A DNA stretch of 64,000 bases from Scatophagus argus (Eukaryota > Chordata > Actinopteri > Scatophagidae), in assembly GCF_020382885.2 (NCBI RefSeq), contig NC_058504.1, forward strand, positions 16,751,019 through 16,815,018, written 5' to 3'. The position numbers were made by a program, and so were the translations under genes. The notes beneath the pieces were generated by a model. The model did no database searches, was not told the origin of the DNA, and saw nothing but the letters and a program-made list of their open reading frames with translations. Positions 48,440-58,513 of this stretch are shown here, piece by piece. How positions within the stretch are numbered: position 1 is the first letter of the stretch; each line of letters starts with the position of its first letter.

Positions 48440-49408
48440 AACTTTTGAACGCAGGAATTGTGACACTGCCACGAAGCCTGAGGCAGGCCCATTATGTCCA
48501 CCCCGCACTGACACGCTGAGCAGGCAGTGATGCTAACCAGCTTTTGTGGAGAAAGTGTAAAATGTTTGCTGTGTCATTCCTAACAGGATTACATCCTAAC
48601 GAGCCTTTTGCGTCCTAATTACCCTAATCACTAAACAGTCAGTGGATCTAAATCACCAAAACGCCTTCAGGGCAGAGACTACCAGCCCATTGTGAAACCA
48701 CCAGGAAAGTTTAGACAAGAGACAAAAATTTTAATTTGGTTCTCATTCACTCCTGTGCGCGCACACACACACACACACGCATACACGGAGAGGCTCCCGA
48801 CACGCAACCCTCAAAATATCCACGCGTTCGTGCAGCGGAAGTTTTTAAGCGAGCTTATCTGAAGCTTTATCTGAGCTGAAGATGTGCTGCAGAAAGACGG
48901 GTCAAAGGGGACCGCGGTGCTGCTGCAGGACGAAGCATTAGGGATATGAAACACATGCCAGGCCTGTCACGTTCAATTTACAGCTGACTCAATAGTTTAC
49001 TGTCCGGTAGAGCTGAAGACGTATGTAATTTGGTGGATGATGTGTCAACCCGAAAGATAAACCGTTTGATTTCCAAATTTGTTTTTGCAATTAATGACGA
49101 AAAAAAAAACAAAAGAAGTTTAGCTCAAACCGAGCCAGACGAGTGAGAATCAATCATGATGAAAACATTTTCGCATGTCCCACCACCCCCAGCCCACCCA
49201 CCCACCCCTTCTCCCACTCGCGTTTACTTTATTTCACCAATTATTACAGCAGGAGCCGGGCCAATGTTGACTCTCACTGCGCCTGAGAAAGATTTTACGG
49301 CCATTCATCAGCTTCGCGAGGCGCACAAATAGTCTTTAAAACTATAAACACCATCTCTGGGTCGGAGACAGGGGGACCCATTTACCCCGTGGCTGTGCTA
49401 AACGCTCA
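48440..49408. promoter_or_regulatory. nkx2.5: nkx2.5 distal upstream region, candidate regulatory
   Basis: Repeat-poor and less AT-biased than the DNA to its left, apart from a CA tract at 48,760-48,778. Contains homeodomain-type cores (CCTAATTACCCTAATCAC near 48,613), a C-rich CCCACCC tract near 49,180-49,208, and CAATTAATGACG near 49,089. Composition suggests a conserved upstream regulatory domain of nkx2.5; inference only. Confidence 0.35.
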
Positions 49409-49438
49409 AGATAAAACAAACGATAATACTGTCTGTCT
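49409..49438. promoter_or_regulatory. nkx2.5: GATA/Smad-type motif cluster upstream of nkx2.5
   Basis: Within 30 bases: AGATAA (49,409-49,414), CGATAA (49,421-49,426) and GTCTGTCT (49,431-49,438), two Smad-type GTCT boxes. It lies about 1.3 kb upstream of the nkx2.5 start codon. Mouse Nkx2-5 cardiac enhancers are known to depend on clustered GATA and Smad sites, so the arrangement fits BMP-responsive control. Motifs are read directly; function is inferred. Confidence 0.4.
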
Positions 49439-49747
49439 CCTGTGACCGGCTCCACAGGCATTAATAGCAGGTTTAGTGCCAACCTTGCGGAGGGGGAACA
49501 CATGCGGGCTATGCGTCAATGCGCAAAGTTGTCTCAGTTTTACCGTGAAATAATTTCATTTTGTTTTTGCTGATCTGCTTATCGTGGAACTGAACAAAAA
49601 ACTGAAAGTGAACAGCTTAAAAGTCGTAGAGACGTTGATGTTTAATTGGTTAAATCTTGGGTGTCATATATGACACATCTTTAGGATAAAGTGACTTGCA
49701 GCGTGGGTGGGAGTGTGTGTGTGTGCAGGCAGGTTTGTCGTCATCTG

Positions 49748-49764
49748 TTATCACGTCCTGATAA
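49748..49764. promoter_or_regulatory. nkx2.5: Inverted pair of GATA motifs
   Basis: TTATC and GATAA separated by seven bases (TTATCACGTCCTGATAA), about 930 bases upstream of the nkx2.5 start codon. Palindromic GATA pairs can bind GATA factors with high affinity. Functional role not shown. Confidence 0.35.
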
Positions 49765-50357
49765 CGCAGACAGTGGCTCCACAATCTTTTGGGAGACAGA
49801 CAGCAGAGTGTGTCGCTCCTGGTTTCAGGTTCCATGTTCAGGGACCCAGCATGTTGTCTGTCCCCCTTTTCTTGACGCTTAGTCTGCTCAGTTTCCCGTC
49901 GGATGACGGACGGGTCTACACCCAAAACCCGTGCACGCGCACGATCGGGTTTATCAGACACGTTAACCCCTGTTAATCCCTCTCTACAACTCCCATAATG
50001 CAAATCTGACCTCCTTGGTCGTTATTATGAACTTCTGATGGGTACAAAGTTAGATAAATTATTTCTCTTGGTACTTGAGGATACGTATAAACATCCTTCC
50101 CAATGCTGCGCCTGTGTAATTAACTGGGAACGCATTGTGCGTGATGACTAAGTGCAGAAATATCCACCTAACAAGGATGTATGAATATGAATGAACTTCA
50201 TATGCTATAACCCAAGTTAGAAGAGGATACATACCTCCAACCAGGGCCAAGAAAATGACGGCTTTAAGATTCCTATTATCGATTTAATTTGCTTTGGAAA
50301 GGGAACAATAAACTCTGGGCTGGTGTAGGTCGGGATTATCTGTAGTGGTTGAACACA

Positions 50358-50364
50358 TATAAAG
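50358..50364 (+). promoter_or_regulatory. nkx2.5: TATA box candidate for nkx2.5
   Basis: TATAAAG on the plus strand. It would place transcription start near 50,388-50,395 and give a 5' UTR of about 300 bases, including a CCCTCC-rich pyrimidine tract at 50,460-50,492. Correct strand and distance; no start-site data. Confidence 0.4.
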
Positions 50365-50659
50365 GCCTATAAGCAACATCAGCCCTAACATGTACCAGAC
50401 ATCACCTCACGTCATAAAACGGGAATACCAGTGGCTCCATACGGAGGGTCCCACTGGCTCCCTTCCTCCCTCCTCCCTCCTCTCTCCTCCCTGCGTCACC
50501 GGGAGGAGAGGGAGGCCAAGAAGAAGTTTGGAGACAGGACTGACATTCAAAATGCACACTTCACTCAAGATCAGTCTGCTATACCAAACGAATACTTAAA
50601 TCTAGTAAATATTACCAGGAAGGAGAGAGAGTTTGTTGACGTCTTTTTGTTGCCTCCAT

Positions 50660-50671
50660 ATGACAGGTTAA
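50660..50671 (+). promoter_or_regulatory. nkx2.5: Minimal upstream ORF in nkx2.5 leader
   Basis: ATG ACA GGT TAA, ending 25 bases before the main start codon. A second, longer upstream frame opens at 50,390 and closes at 50,599, but its ATG lies at the predicted transcription start and may not be in the mRNA. Short upstream frames can dampen translation of the main frame. Confidence 0.35.
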
Positions 50672-50696
50672 TAGGTTACTTTTGGAGCTCTTGGCA

Positions 50697-52302
50697 ATGT
50701 TTCCCAGCCCCAGCACGTCCACTCCCTTCTCTGTAAAGGATATATTAAACCTGGAGCAGAGTCATGACGTTATGGTATCTTCTCTGGATGTCTCTTCTCA
50801 TATGGACTGCTGCACCGTGCCGACCTCCTCCTGCATGCTGGCCCGCCTGAAGCAGGAGCCTCTCCGGGACATGTCCGCTGCCACCTCGCTGTTTGGAGAG
50901 GACCTTCACGAGTCCAGAGCGGGCAGAGGCAATGCACTCAGCTTAGCTACAACCTTTTATGGGAAGTCACTCATGGAGATGGATATTGTTAAGGATGGCA
51001 AATCGGACGCGTTTGAGGGGAAACGCGCAAAAGGTGAGTCGATGAAGATGGCGAAATTTGAATTAGTAGGCCTGTGCAGAATTAGGCCCACAGACTCCTG
51101 CTGTGTTGATGAGGGACAAAGCGCAACAGATGCTCCAAAAATTAGTCCACTGAAGCAAGCAAAAAGGATTAATACAAGAAATACTTCTATTTGCGTTGAT
51201 ACTGGATTTTTACATTTGAAACTTAAGTCAGAATTTTCTTGTAGGCCTGTTAAGACATCAAAGATTTCAGAAAAATGAAAATCAATGTCAGGACTACAAA
51301 AGGTGCATTGGCAAACATAACACAGGTTCTATGGAGTTATCTAGTTACGTCTCTCATGTGTTATACTACATTTAAACAGTAAATTATATTTTTTTCTCCC
51401 CAAAGTTTAGACTGAATACATCATGGGAATTGAGCCACCAACCTTGGCAGAATTTGCACAAGCGAATTACAGATACTATAAAATACGATACAACAATATT
51501 AATATATTTATCATTGCTTTAATAATTATATTTTTATTGGGCCTATTACTGTTGTCAGTAATAACAGTAATGACTCTAATGACTGACTGAATGTTTGAAC
51601 TCTGAAAACAGTCCAAATACCTATCGAGCGCTCTGTGAAGATATATTATATTTTATCACATTTTCTTTCCGTCTTTCCGTGGAATCAGAGGAATTCAGTC
51701 CTCCGGCCGAGCCCGTGGAAGACATAAAACCCGAGGATGTGGACCGACCAAAGTCTCGGAGGCGCAGGAAGCCGCGGGTCCTCTTCTCCCAGGCGCAGGT
51801 GTACGAGCTGGAGCGCCGCTTTAAGCAGCAGAGGTACCTGTCCGCCCCGGAGAGAGACCACCTGGCCGGCGTGCTGAAACTCACCCCGACCCAGGTGAAG
51901 ATCTGGTTCCAGAACAGGAGGTACAAGTGCAAGCGGCAGCGGCAGGACCAGAGCTTGGAGATGGTGTCCCTGCCGCCGCCCAGGAGGGTGTCGGTACCGG
52001 TGCTGGTGCGGGATGGGAAGCCTTGTCTGGCGGCCGACACAGCCACCTACAACCCCTCCTACAGTATGGGTCACATCAACCACTTCACTTATAACAACTA
52101 TCCAGCTTTCAGCAACTACACCAGCCCCGGCTGCAACACAAACTATGCGTGTAATTATCCTGCAGCCACAATGCAAACTATGCAAGGATCCTCCAACAAC
52201 GGGAATTACATGAACTTCGGGGTAGGGGACCTGAATAATGTCCAGAACACGTTTTCTGCCAGTAATGGTGTGTCTTCGTTACATGGCATTAGGACATGGT
52301 AA
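50697..52302 (+). CDS. nkx2.5: Homeobox protein Nkx2.5, two exons
   Basis: Exons 50697-51033 and 51689-52302, donor GTGAGT, acceptor TCAG, joining in phase 1 to 316 aa (zebrafish about 314). NK2-class transcription factor, a nuclear DNA-binding regulator of heart-field specification that partners GATA4 and Tbx5 in vertebrates. Visible: TN (Eh1-like) repressor motif FSVKDILNL at 11-19; homeodomain at 138-197 with recognition helix [16 protein letters not shown] and the NK2-specific tyrosine at homeodomain position 54; NK2-specific domain ([16 protein letters not shown]) after it; Tyr/Asn-rich carboxy-terminal half; terminal GIRTW typical of the family. Start chosen at [11 protein letters not shown], the conserved amino terminus; the frame is open upstream without an ATG. 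The gene is convergent with bnip1, as in human. Nearby GATA, Smad-type and TATA motifs are listed separately. A long antisense open frame over exon 2 is a composition shadow. Confidence 0.97.
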
Positions 52303-52521
52303 ACAGGAGACAAAATACCAAACAGGCCCTATAAGCGTGTTACAGTTTAACTGACTGCATGTGGTTTTAGATGTGTCAAGACCTTGCCGAGTTTGTGTAA
52401 CTTCTCTTACATCTAATAACTTACTTTTAGTATATTTTCGTTTTCTTTCCGCACCAGATTTTCTCTAACATTTTTATTTAGACTATTTTCGTGCCGTTCG
52501 CGCACAGACACGTAAAGCGAA

Positions 52522-52527
52522 AATAAA
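52522..52527 (+). terminator. nkx2.5: Polyadenylation signal candidate, nkx2.5
   Basis: AATAAA 220 bases after the nkx2.5 stop codon, followed by an A-rich stretch. A more distal site is also possible, since the AT-rich 3' flank extends beyond 53,300. Confidence 0.4.
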
Positions 52528-54650
52528 AAAAAGACCCAAAAAGTTCTTTAAATGTTATTTTAAACTTCTAATCTGCCAGATCATTTTCCATTTTTAATTA
52601 ATTCCTTATTCTATTGGCAATGATCCACGATATGAATTGTTAAACATTCGTATTCTACTTATAAGAATAAGACGGTGAGCAAAAAAAATACAACCTAATA
52701 CTCAATTTGAGTAATTCGATATAGGATATTATTGTTATAATTCTAATTATTATTTAAAAGAACGACTACGTTCAGAAAAACATCAGAAAAATATTAATTA
52801 TACAGTACATAATAATAGTGAACTTAAACTATGCCAATATAGGCCTAATCTGGATCACATAATGGTTCAACTAATTATACAATAAGTCAACTTAAAGGAC
52901 TCAAACGTCTGTACACCCCTCATATGGCTTGTGTCTGGTTAAAATGTTGAAGTGGCAATTGGGAAGCTTCCTTCAATATGCTTAAACAAGGTGAAAAGGT
53001 TGCTAAAAGTTTACACATTTTACAGCCCGCTGTCAGCCACATGTACACTGTGCACACTTTAAATTTTCTGGCACAGAGAAGCCTGTGATCCTCGACCTTG
53101 ACCTGTATTAAAGGACTTTTCTTTTTTCTTTTTTCTTTTTTTTTTATTAACTAGGTTCTGCTCTTTTAAGTGGCAAATTGTATTTTTTGGATCCACAAAC
53201 ACTTTGATTTTCATTAATATGTCAAACGCCATCCTGAAAGTTGAACGTTCACTCTGCAAATACGGGGACAAATCTGTTAAGTGGTCCTACATATTTATGT
53301 TATTTTTGGACAGTATATTTGATTATTAAATACATACCCTTTTTGAAACTTTAAGTTGTTGCTGTGTTTTATTTGAGAATTTGAACTAACTTTAACTGCA
53401 CTCACAGTGAAAATGCACAGATAATGTGTGTAACAATGAGATAAATAACTGAACAAAGCTCCCTTCACCTGTAAAAGTTAATACACAAGTGCGGAGTTGG
53501 ACAAACTCCATCTATTGGTCCTGTGCTCATGCCATCAGTCCCCTCAGACCCAAGTCCACTCGTTCAGATACAAACCCAAACACTTGATTGACACGACTGC
53601 AGTGCTAAATGCAAGAATAGTCAATTTGCTTGACAGAGAGCCAGAGTCCTTGTCTAAGTGTGCAGTTATATGAACAAGCTAGGAACTGACTCTGCCCAAC
53701 TGCCACCACTTTACATGAGTAAGAGATGCTTAGGCATCTCTCAAGTCCCTCCACACACGTTCTCTTGTCTTCTGTCCTGTTTTAAACAGCACACATCTTA
53801 GAAACACGTCAAACATCAGGCCAGAGGACTTTTTATTTATTGTTAATCAATACTGACAGCATTTACATATATTAAACAAAATGGCAACGCCAGGCAACTG
53901 CAGAGAGGGTAGCAAGGTCATGTAGCTCCTCTGGCCACCCTCTCCTCCAAGGTGTTGAAAAGGCAACGTCAGATAACAGTGCCACACAAACCTAAAAATA
54001 TCCCCCCTCATCCTCCACCCGCACTGCAAAGGCAGAGGGAAACGGGTCGCAATAATCTGCTTTTCCGGGTCTTATCTGAAGAAAGGCAGAGATGTATGCT
54101 GCTCTATCTCTGCCAGTGTGATCACTGCCACTGCTTTTCTGAGCTTTTCTGCTCCGCCGCCGACCCGAGCAAAGCTGGTGGGAAGTGCGCGCACCCGTTT
54201 TCTTTTGCTCCGACAATCCGGCTCAGTTAAACATAAACTTAGTGAGCGCAGTTGAGCTTCAATAGCATGAAAATTAAAAGTCAATGCAATATTTTGTTCC
54301 TTGCAAAAAAGCATTAAGTAATAATAGTGCTATAATAAATTAGACCTTACGGTAATCATACAGTACATTGTTATAAATAATATTTTTTTTAAAAGCGTGT
54401 GCATCACTTGCACATTGATTTTATGATATCAGGTGGTTCAAACACCTGTTAGTGAGGAATGTGAAGGAATTTCTGCTGAGCAGAAATGCTTGTTTTTAAG
54501 TTCTGGTATTGTTCCTACAATGTGCATACTTAACATTGTTACAACATTATAATAAATCACATACTGCTGTAACAATGTTTTGTAACATACATGTCATTTA
54601 AATCTGGTTGAACTGACACGAAAAGTGCACTTGTTTAGTGAATGTCAGAT
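52528..54650. other. nkx2.5-bnip1 convergent interval
   Basis: AT-rich 3' flank of nkx2.5 up to about 53,400. A GC-richer repeat-free block at about 53,980-54,240 has GGTCTTATCTGAAG (GATA on the minus strand) and CCGCCGACCCGAGC. A minus-strand 74-codon frame there has no recognised family. The block could be an enhancer or an unrecognised exon. Short CT repeat at 54,669-54,688 just beyond. Confidence 0.35.
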
Positions 54651-54656
54651 TTTATT
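54651..54656 (-). terminator. bnip1: Polyadenylation signal candidate, bnip1
   Basis: AATAAA on the minus strand (TTTATT on plus), 590 bases downstream of the bnip1 stop codon. It is followed (minus) by AT-rich sequence. Plausible but not unique. Confidence 0.3.
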
Positions 54657-54668
54657 GAAATTCTGTTT

Positions 54669-54688
54669 CTCTCTCTCTCTCTCTCTAC
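54669..54688. repeat. CT microsatellite
   Basis: Ten CT units, read directly, in the probable bnip1 3' UTR. Confidence 0.7.
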
Positions 54689-55248
54689 TCACACTTACCT
54701 GCACTCAAAGCAACGTATGAAGTAAACTGAGAACCACTATTTTAAGTGTGTGGGAATTATTTTCTGCACTTTAAGAAGCTTTAGGTTTGTGAGAATATGC
54801 GTGAAAAGAAAAACCATACTGATATCTTCCACAAGAGTGTATAAAAGAAAAGATTAATATGGTTTGTCTATGTGCTCCCACAACTTACTGTCACAGTAAC
54901 TAACTAAGGATGGATATTGGACACATTTTGTTCCACCAACACGTCTTTTCCATTAGAATGCACTATTTTCATTATATGAAGAACCAAATTCTTTTCGATA
55001 AATTAAACACTGCATGGGACTACAGGATTGTACCTTTATATTCCTCTTTGCGGACAGTATTTCACCCTCAGCAGCATCACAGTTCAGGAAAGTGAGCGAT
55101 CCACATTCCCCTGGGCAGACACTCGTGTGTAGCGTGTGTGTGTGAGTAGTATGACAGGCAGCATTCGGCGGTGTTTAAATCATTTGCCCCGATCGTGGAC
55201 AGCGCAAATGTGTGTGGTAATGGGAGAGTCCCTCAAAAGGTACCTGGT

Positions 55249-57574
55249 CTACAGGAAGGGGAACAGTCTCTTCTTGAGGATGTAGAGAACTGTGGCGAGG
55301 AAGAGGGCAAGTGCCAGGAAGATTAGCAGTTTATCAGTGAGCTCCCTGCGGTTGTATTTGGTGATGAGTTTCCTCCCGAGCTGGATGGTCCCCGTCATGG
55401 TCTTAAATTCGTCATTGGTCTCTTGGACTGTCCTTGAGGACGTTGCTTCAAACAGAAGAGAAGACTGCTCTCAATACAAATTCAACTAAACTAAACCGAC
55501 ATTTTAAGGATCTTTGGACATTGTGCCCATGCCATAAATAAGATAATTAGGAATTTTGGGAACGTTATGTTATGTTTCCTTCACTTACCTAGTGATGTCA
55601 TGGTCTCCTCGCTCTGCTGAACCTGCTGTGCCATCATCCGGCTGATGCTCATGAGATTCTCAGTAATATCACTAGCTGTCTGAGCCAAGGACTCTTTGGT
55701 CATCTTCCTGAAAAAAACAAAAAAAAAACGAAAAACAAAAAACAAGACTCATGAACGGACTAGAAAGATGCAAAAACAATGTACTTTTCAATTACAACAC
55801 TGAAAATACTTTTATAAGGCATAAAGCTGGTTCTTGCCTGTGTCCCTCTCATTTATGAGACAGTTTCTCTCGCAAGCACAACACATTGTCAGCTCACCTT
55901 TGCCTCACTGCACTATTTGTTCCATTAAGAAGTGCCTGCTTTTCCATGTTGTCTATGGACAGTTTGCTGGTCAGGTTGGCTTTCCTCCAAGCTGTCTGGT
56001 TACTGAAAAAATCAGAATCAGAATCAGAATCGTCTTTATTGCCATGTAAGTGAACAGGTTTCACATTGCGAGGAATTTGTCTTGGTGATTGATGCATACA
56101 TAGAATGGAAAAACGAGTAACATATTATAATAGAATAAAATAAAATAGAATAAGGTAAAACAAAATAAAATAAGATAAGTAAAATAAATATGGTTCTGGA
56201 GGTAGTACAAAAGCGAGGTAGTACAGGGTGGAAGTAGTGCAAGTAGGTGAGGTAAACAGTGCAAATGGTCAGCAGGTGGATCATGACATGACAAAACAAC
56301 CACAACAACAACTTTATGTAACTTTAAACAAGCAATTTTCACATGCTACTCCTCCACATTATTACTGAAAATAAGACAACAGTTTACAGTTGTAAAAGTT
56401 GGGGAATGGTTGACAATTAAAATCTACAGGCATTACCTTAGCATTTGTTTTCTGTGTCCCTCTACCTGACCAATCATAGCTTGCTTGTCTGACTCTTTGT
56501 CCTGCTCCTTAGCCAGTTGCTCGAAATCCTGCCAAAGAAACACAACAGCACCAATATTTCCTGAGCCGTTTATTATCATGAAACCAAGAGCAAGTGGTTG
56601 ATGCACAGCCAATAATGAGGTTCTCACATGTTTGCTCAGACATTCACACGATATTCAGTTTCTTACCTGAATCCGCAGTCTGAGGTTGTGGAAACTCTTT
56701 TTAACCTCTGTGTTCAGCTCTGTCAGCTTGCTTTGAGGACCTGTGCACTCACTAATATCCTGGTGAGACATCAAAACAAGAAGGACACGTGACTTCCATA
56801 TCATTTGGGAAGCAAAGACATGCTGCAGGAAGGTACGTGTTGTGGCAGTCTCAGCTGTTCTATCAGGATGAAATACCATAGGAGATCACTGTAAGCCCGG
56901 GTGCATTGTAGGAAAGGAAATGGAAAGGAAAAATGGAAAAATCAGAATTCTTGACTGAATATGCACAGAATAATGAGCTAAACCCTTGGTGTATTTGGAT
57001 TTTTTAGCTTACAAATGACTTTAACTATAAATCAATTATCCAAATCATTTTCTATTAATTTCAGAACTAAGTGACCCAGTCACGTAAGATATCGACTGGA
57101 TTTATAATATTACACAAAGCTGATAGAAATGTCTTATTTTTTTGCACGTTTATCTAACCATTTAATTTGTTTTTGATCTGACTGAACTAACGGTCTTTAA
57201 TTTTTGATACCGATTGTCCAGATTTCCTGCTATTTCACTGAGTATTTTAAGCTCAATTTGATGTAAATAGTCAATTCTGACTAAGAGATATAACTCCATC
57301 GGCAGGTAAGTGTAGGGACAGCTCATTTCCAGAAAACGGCTCTAACTGTCGGCACACCGGCTGACTGCAGCTGGAAACAGGAGATGTAGCATAAATGCTA
57401 ACAGACAAAAACACTCGTCCCTTCAATGACAAGCTCAAAAACGGACGTGTCTTAACACGGCACCAAGTAATCTTACCAAATGTACATTCGCACCTGAATG
57501 AGAGCTTTGATTTCCAAGTCATATTTCAGTATTTCTTGTTCACATATTCGTACGTGGACATCTGAAGACGCCAT
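55249..57574 (-). CDS. bnip1: BNIP1 / Sec20 SNARE protein, six exons
   Basis: Coding exons (minus): 57574-57494, 56759-56667, 56528-56437, 56002-55898, 55707-55589, 55445-55249. They join in frame to 228 codons plus TAG, the same length as human BNIP1. Donors GTGCG, GTAAG, GTAAT, GTGAG, GTAAG; acceptors all AG. Product: tail-anchored ER Qb-type SNARE (Sec20) acting in retrograde Golgi-to-ER fusion with syntaxin-18 partners; also linked to mitophagy and apoptosis. Visible: conserved amino terminus VHVRIC; helical amino-terminal half with QLAKEQDKES; SNARE helix about 130-192 (QTASDITENLMSISRMMAQ ...); QLGRKLITKYNRREL before one hydrophobic tail anchor at about 203-220; terminal KKRLFPFL. Odd: the BH3-like core of human BNIP1 (leucine, three residues, Gly-Asp) reads LLNGTNSAVRQR here, without the Asp. 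A LINE tail abuts the exon 4 acceptor. Convergent with nkx2.5, same strand as atp6v0e1. Confidence 0.96.
56010..56310 (-). mobile_element. LINE 3' end inside bnip1 intron 3
   Basis: On the minus strand the sequence ends ...GGCAATAAAGACGATTC followed by (TGATTC)n, the standard 3' terminus and tail of a teleost LINE family; upstream (plus 56,040-56,310) is its 3' UTR-like text (GTAAGTGAACAGGTTTCACA) and AT-rich remainder. It is inserted in the same orientation as bnip1, and the tail ends 8 bases from exon 4. Confidence 0.75.
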
Positions 57575-57640
57575 GTTGCCAACGTAGTCGGCCTGATGTA
57601 CGGCAAGCCGGAAGTCTATTTTAAACTTCGACTTTCAGTT
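57575..57640 (-). promoter_or_regulatory. bnip1: bnip1 proximal promoter with ETS motif
   Basis: CCGGAAGT at 57,608-57,615, about 35 bases upstream of the start codon: an ETS-family site typical of TATA-less housekeeping promoters. No TATA box seen close by. Motif read directly; use inferred. Confidence 0.4.
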
Positions 57641-58459
57641 TTGGCCAAACTGCCAGATCCATGGCATCAAAAACATACACTGCTTACAAAATAACCAACC
57701 GAAACTAATTCAATATAATGCATAATATAGAAAAAAAGCAAATGAAAAGTCTTATAAGTACATACTTGGTAATACTAATAAAATCTATGGTGAAAATAAC
57801 ATGTACGTGTTCTTTACATGTCAAGACACGTGTGAGCAAACACGTGTGTATATCCAAATATATGTGTATACATGTGCACACACAGGATGACTTTATTTAA
57901 CAGGACAATTAAGTCATTACACTAATGAATTAGGCAAAGCAAAATAAAAATGCTAGAGACCAGTCGGGTTGATTATTAATTTATTACTTAACAAATATTG
58001 TATTGTATCACTAATACAACCAGACAAAAAGACATTAAACACACAGCACATCATTTACTGAAAGGCAAGTTCATTCATATTAACAACAGCAATAAACTCA
58101 ATATACATAATGTAAAAACCCAACAACATCAAGTGAAGGTTGCTTTAATTTAACAAAAGCACATTCAGCGAGATCTCTCAGTGCTCCTTTGGGAATCATT
58201 CTGTACAAGGCACCAGTGTGGGCATCACTCAATAATCACACAAGGGTCTGAGTTTAAGGCGATTCAGATGGAATCTCTGCTCACTGATGGGAGTGAGCAG
58301 TACACATCCATTGGTATGCAGTAGTGTCAGGTCCTGTTCTGCTGAAAAAAAAAAATCACAATGAATAAACGTTTAGGAGAAAACCAAGCCAAGAGATAAA
58401 CTACATTATCAACAGGCTACATGTTGTATGAGTGCAGTGCCTGTAGGTAGGTTCAATAC
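57641..58459. other. bnip1-atp6v0e1 intergenic
   Basis: About 800 bases of AT-rich DNA with no gene. In human, CREBRF lies between these two genes; no CREBRF exon is recognisable here. Confidence 0.5.
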
Positions 58460-58465
58460 TTTATT
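58460..58465 (-). terminator. atp6v0e1: Polyadenylation signal candidate, atp6v0e1
   Basis: AATAAA on the minus strand, about 50 bases downstream of the atp6v0e1 stop codon. It would give a very short 3' UTR; a distal signal is also possible. Confidence 0.35.
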
Positions 58466-58513
58466 CTTCAGATGAAGATTACCTGCAATGATCAGGAGTC
58501 CTGGGAGGGTAAA

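Noticed and set aside
51034-51278. Continuation of the nkx2.5 exon 1 frame into the intron
   Set aside because: A strong GTGAGT donor at 51,034 and a matching phase at 51,689 restore the conserved protein; the read-through has no homeodomain.
51621-52185. Long antisense open frames across nkx2.5 exon 2
   Set aside because: GC-rich homeobox sequence leaves few stops in other frames; the sense frame has the homeodomain.
56010-56031. CRISPR-like short tandem repeats
   Set aside because: The AGAATC repeats, like the GATA and TTCTGA tracts elsewhere, are LINE tails or microsatellites without spacers.
55249-57574. bnip1 as processed pseudogene
   Set aside because: Six exons with proper GT/AG boundaries and an intact 228-codon frame.
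57641-58459. crebrf exons between bnip1 and atp6v0e1
   Set aside because: The gap is too short and shows no bZIP-like coding sequence.
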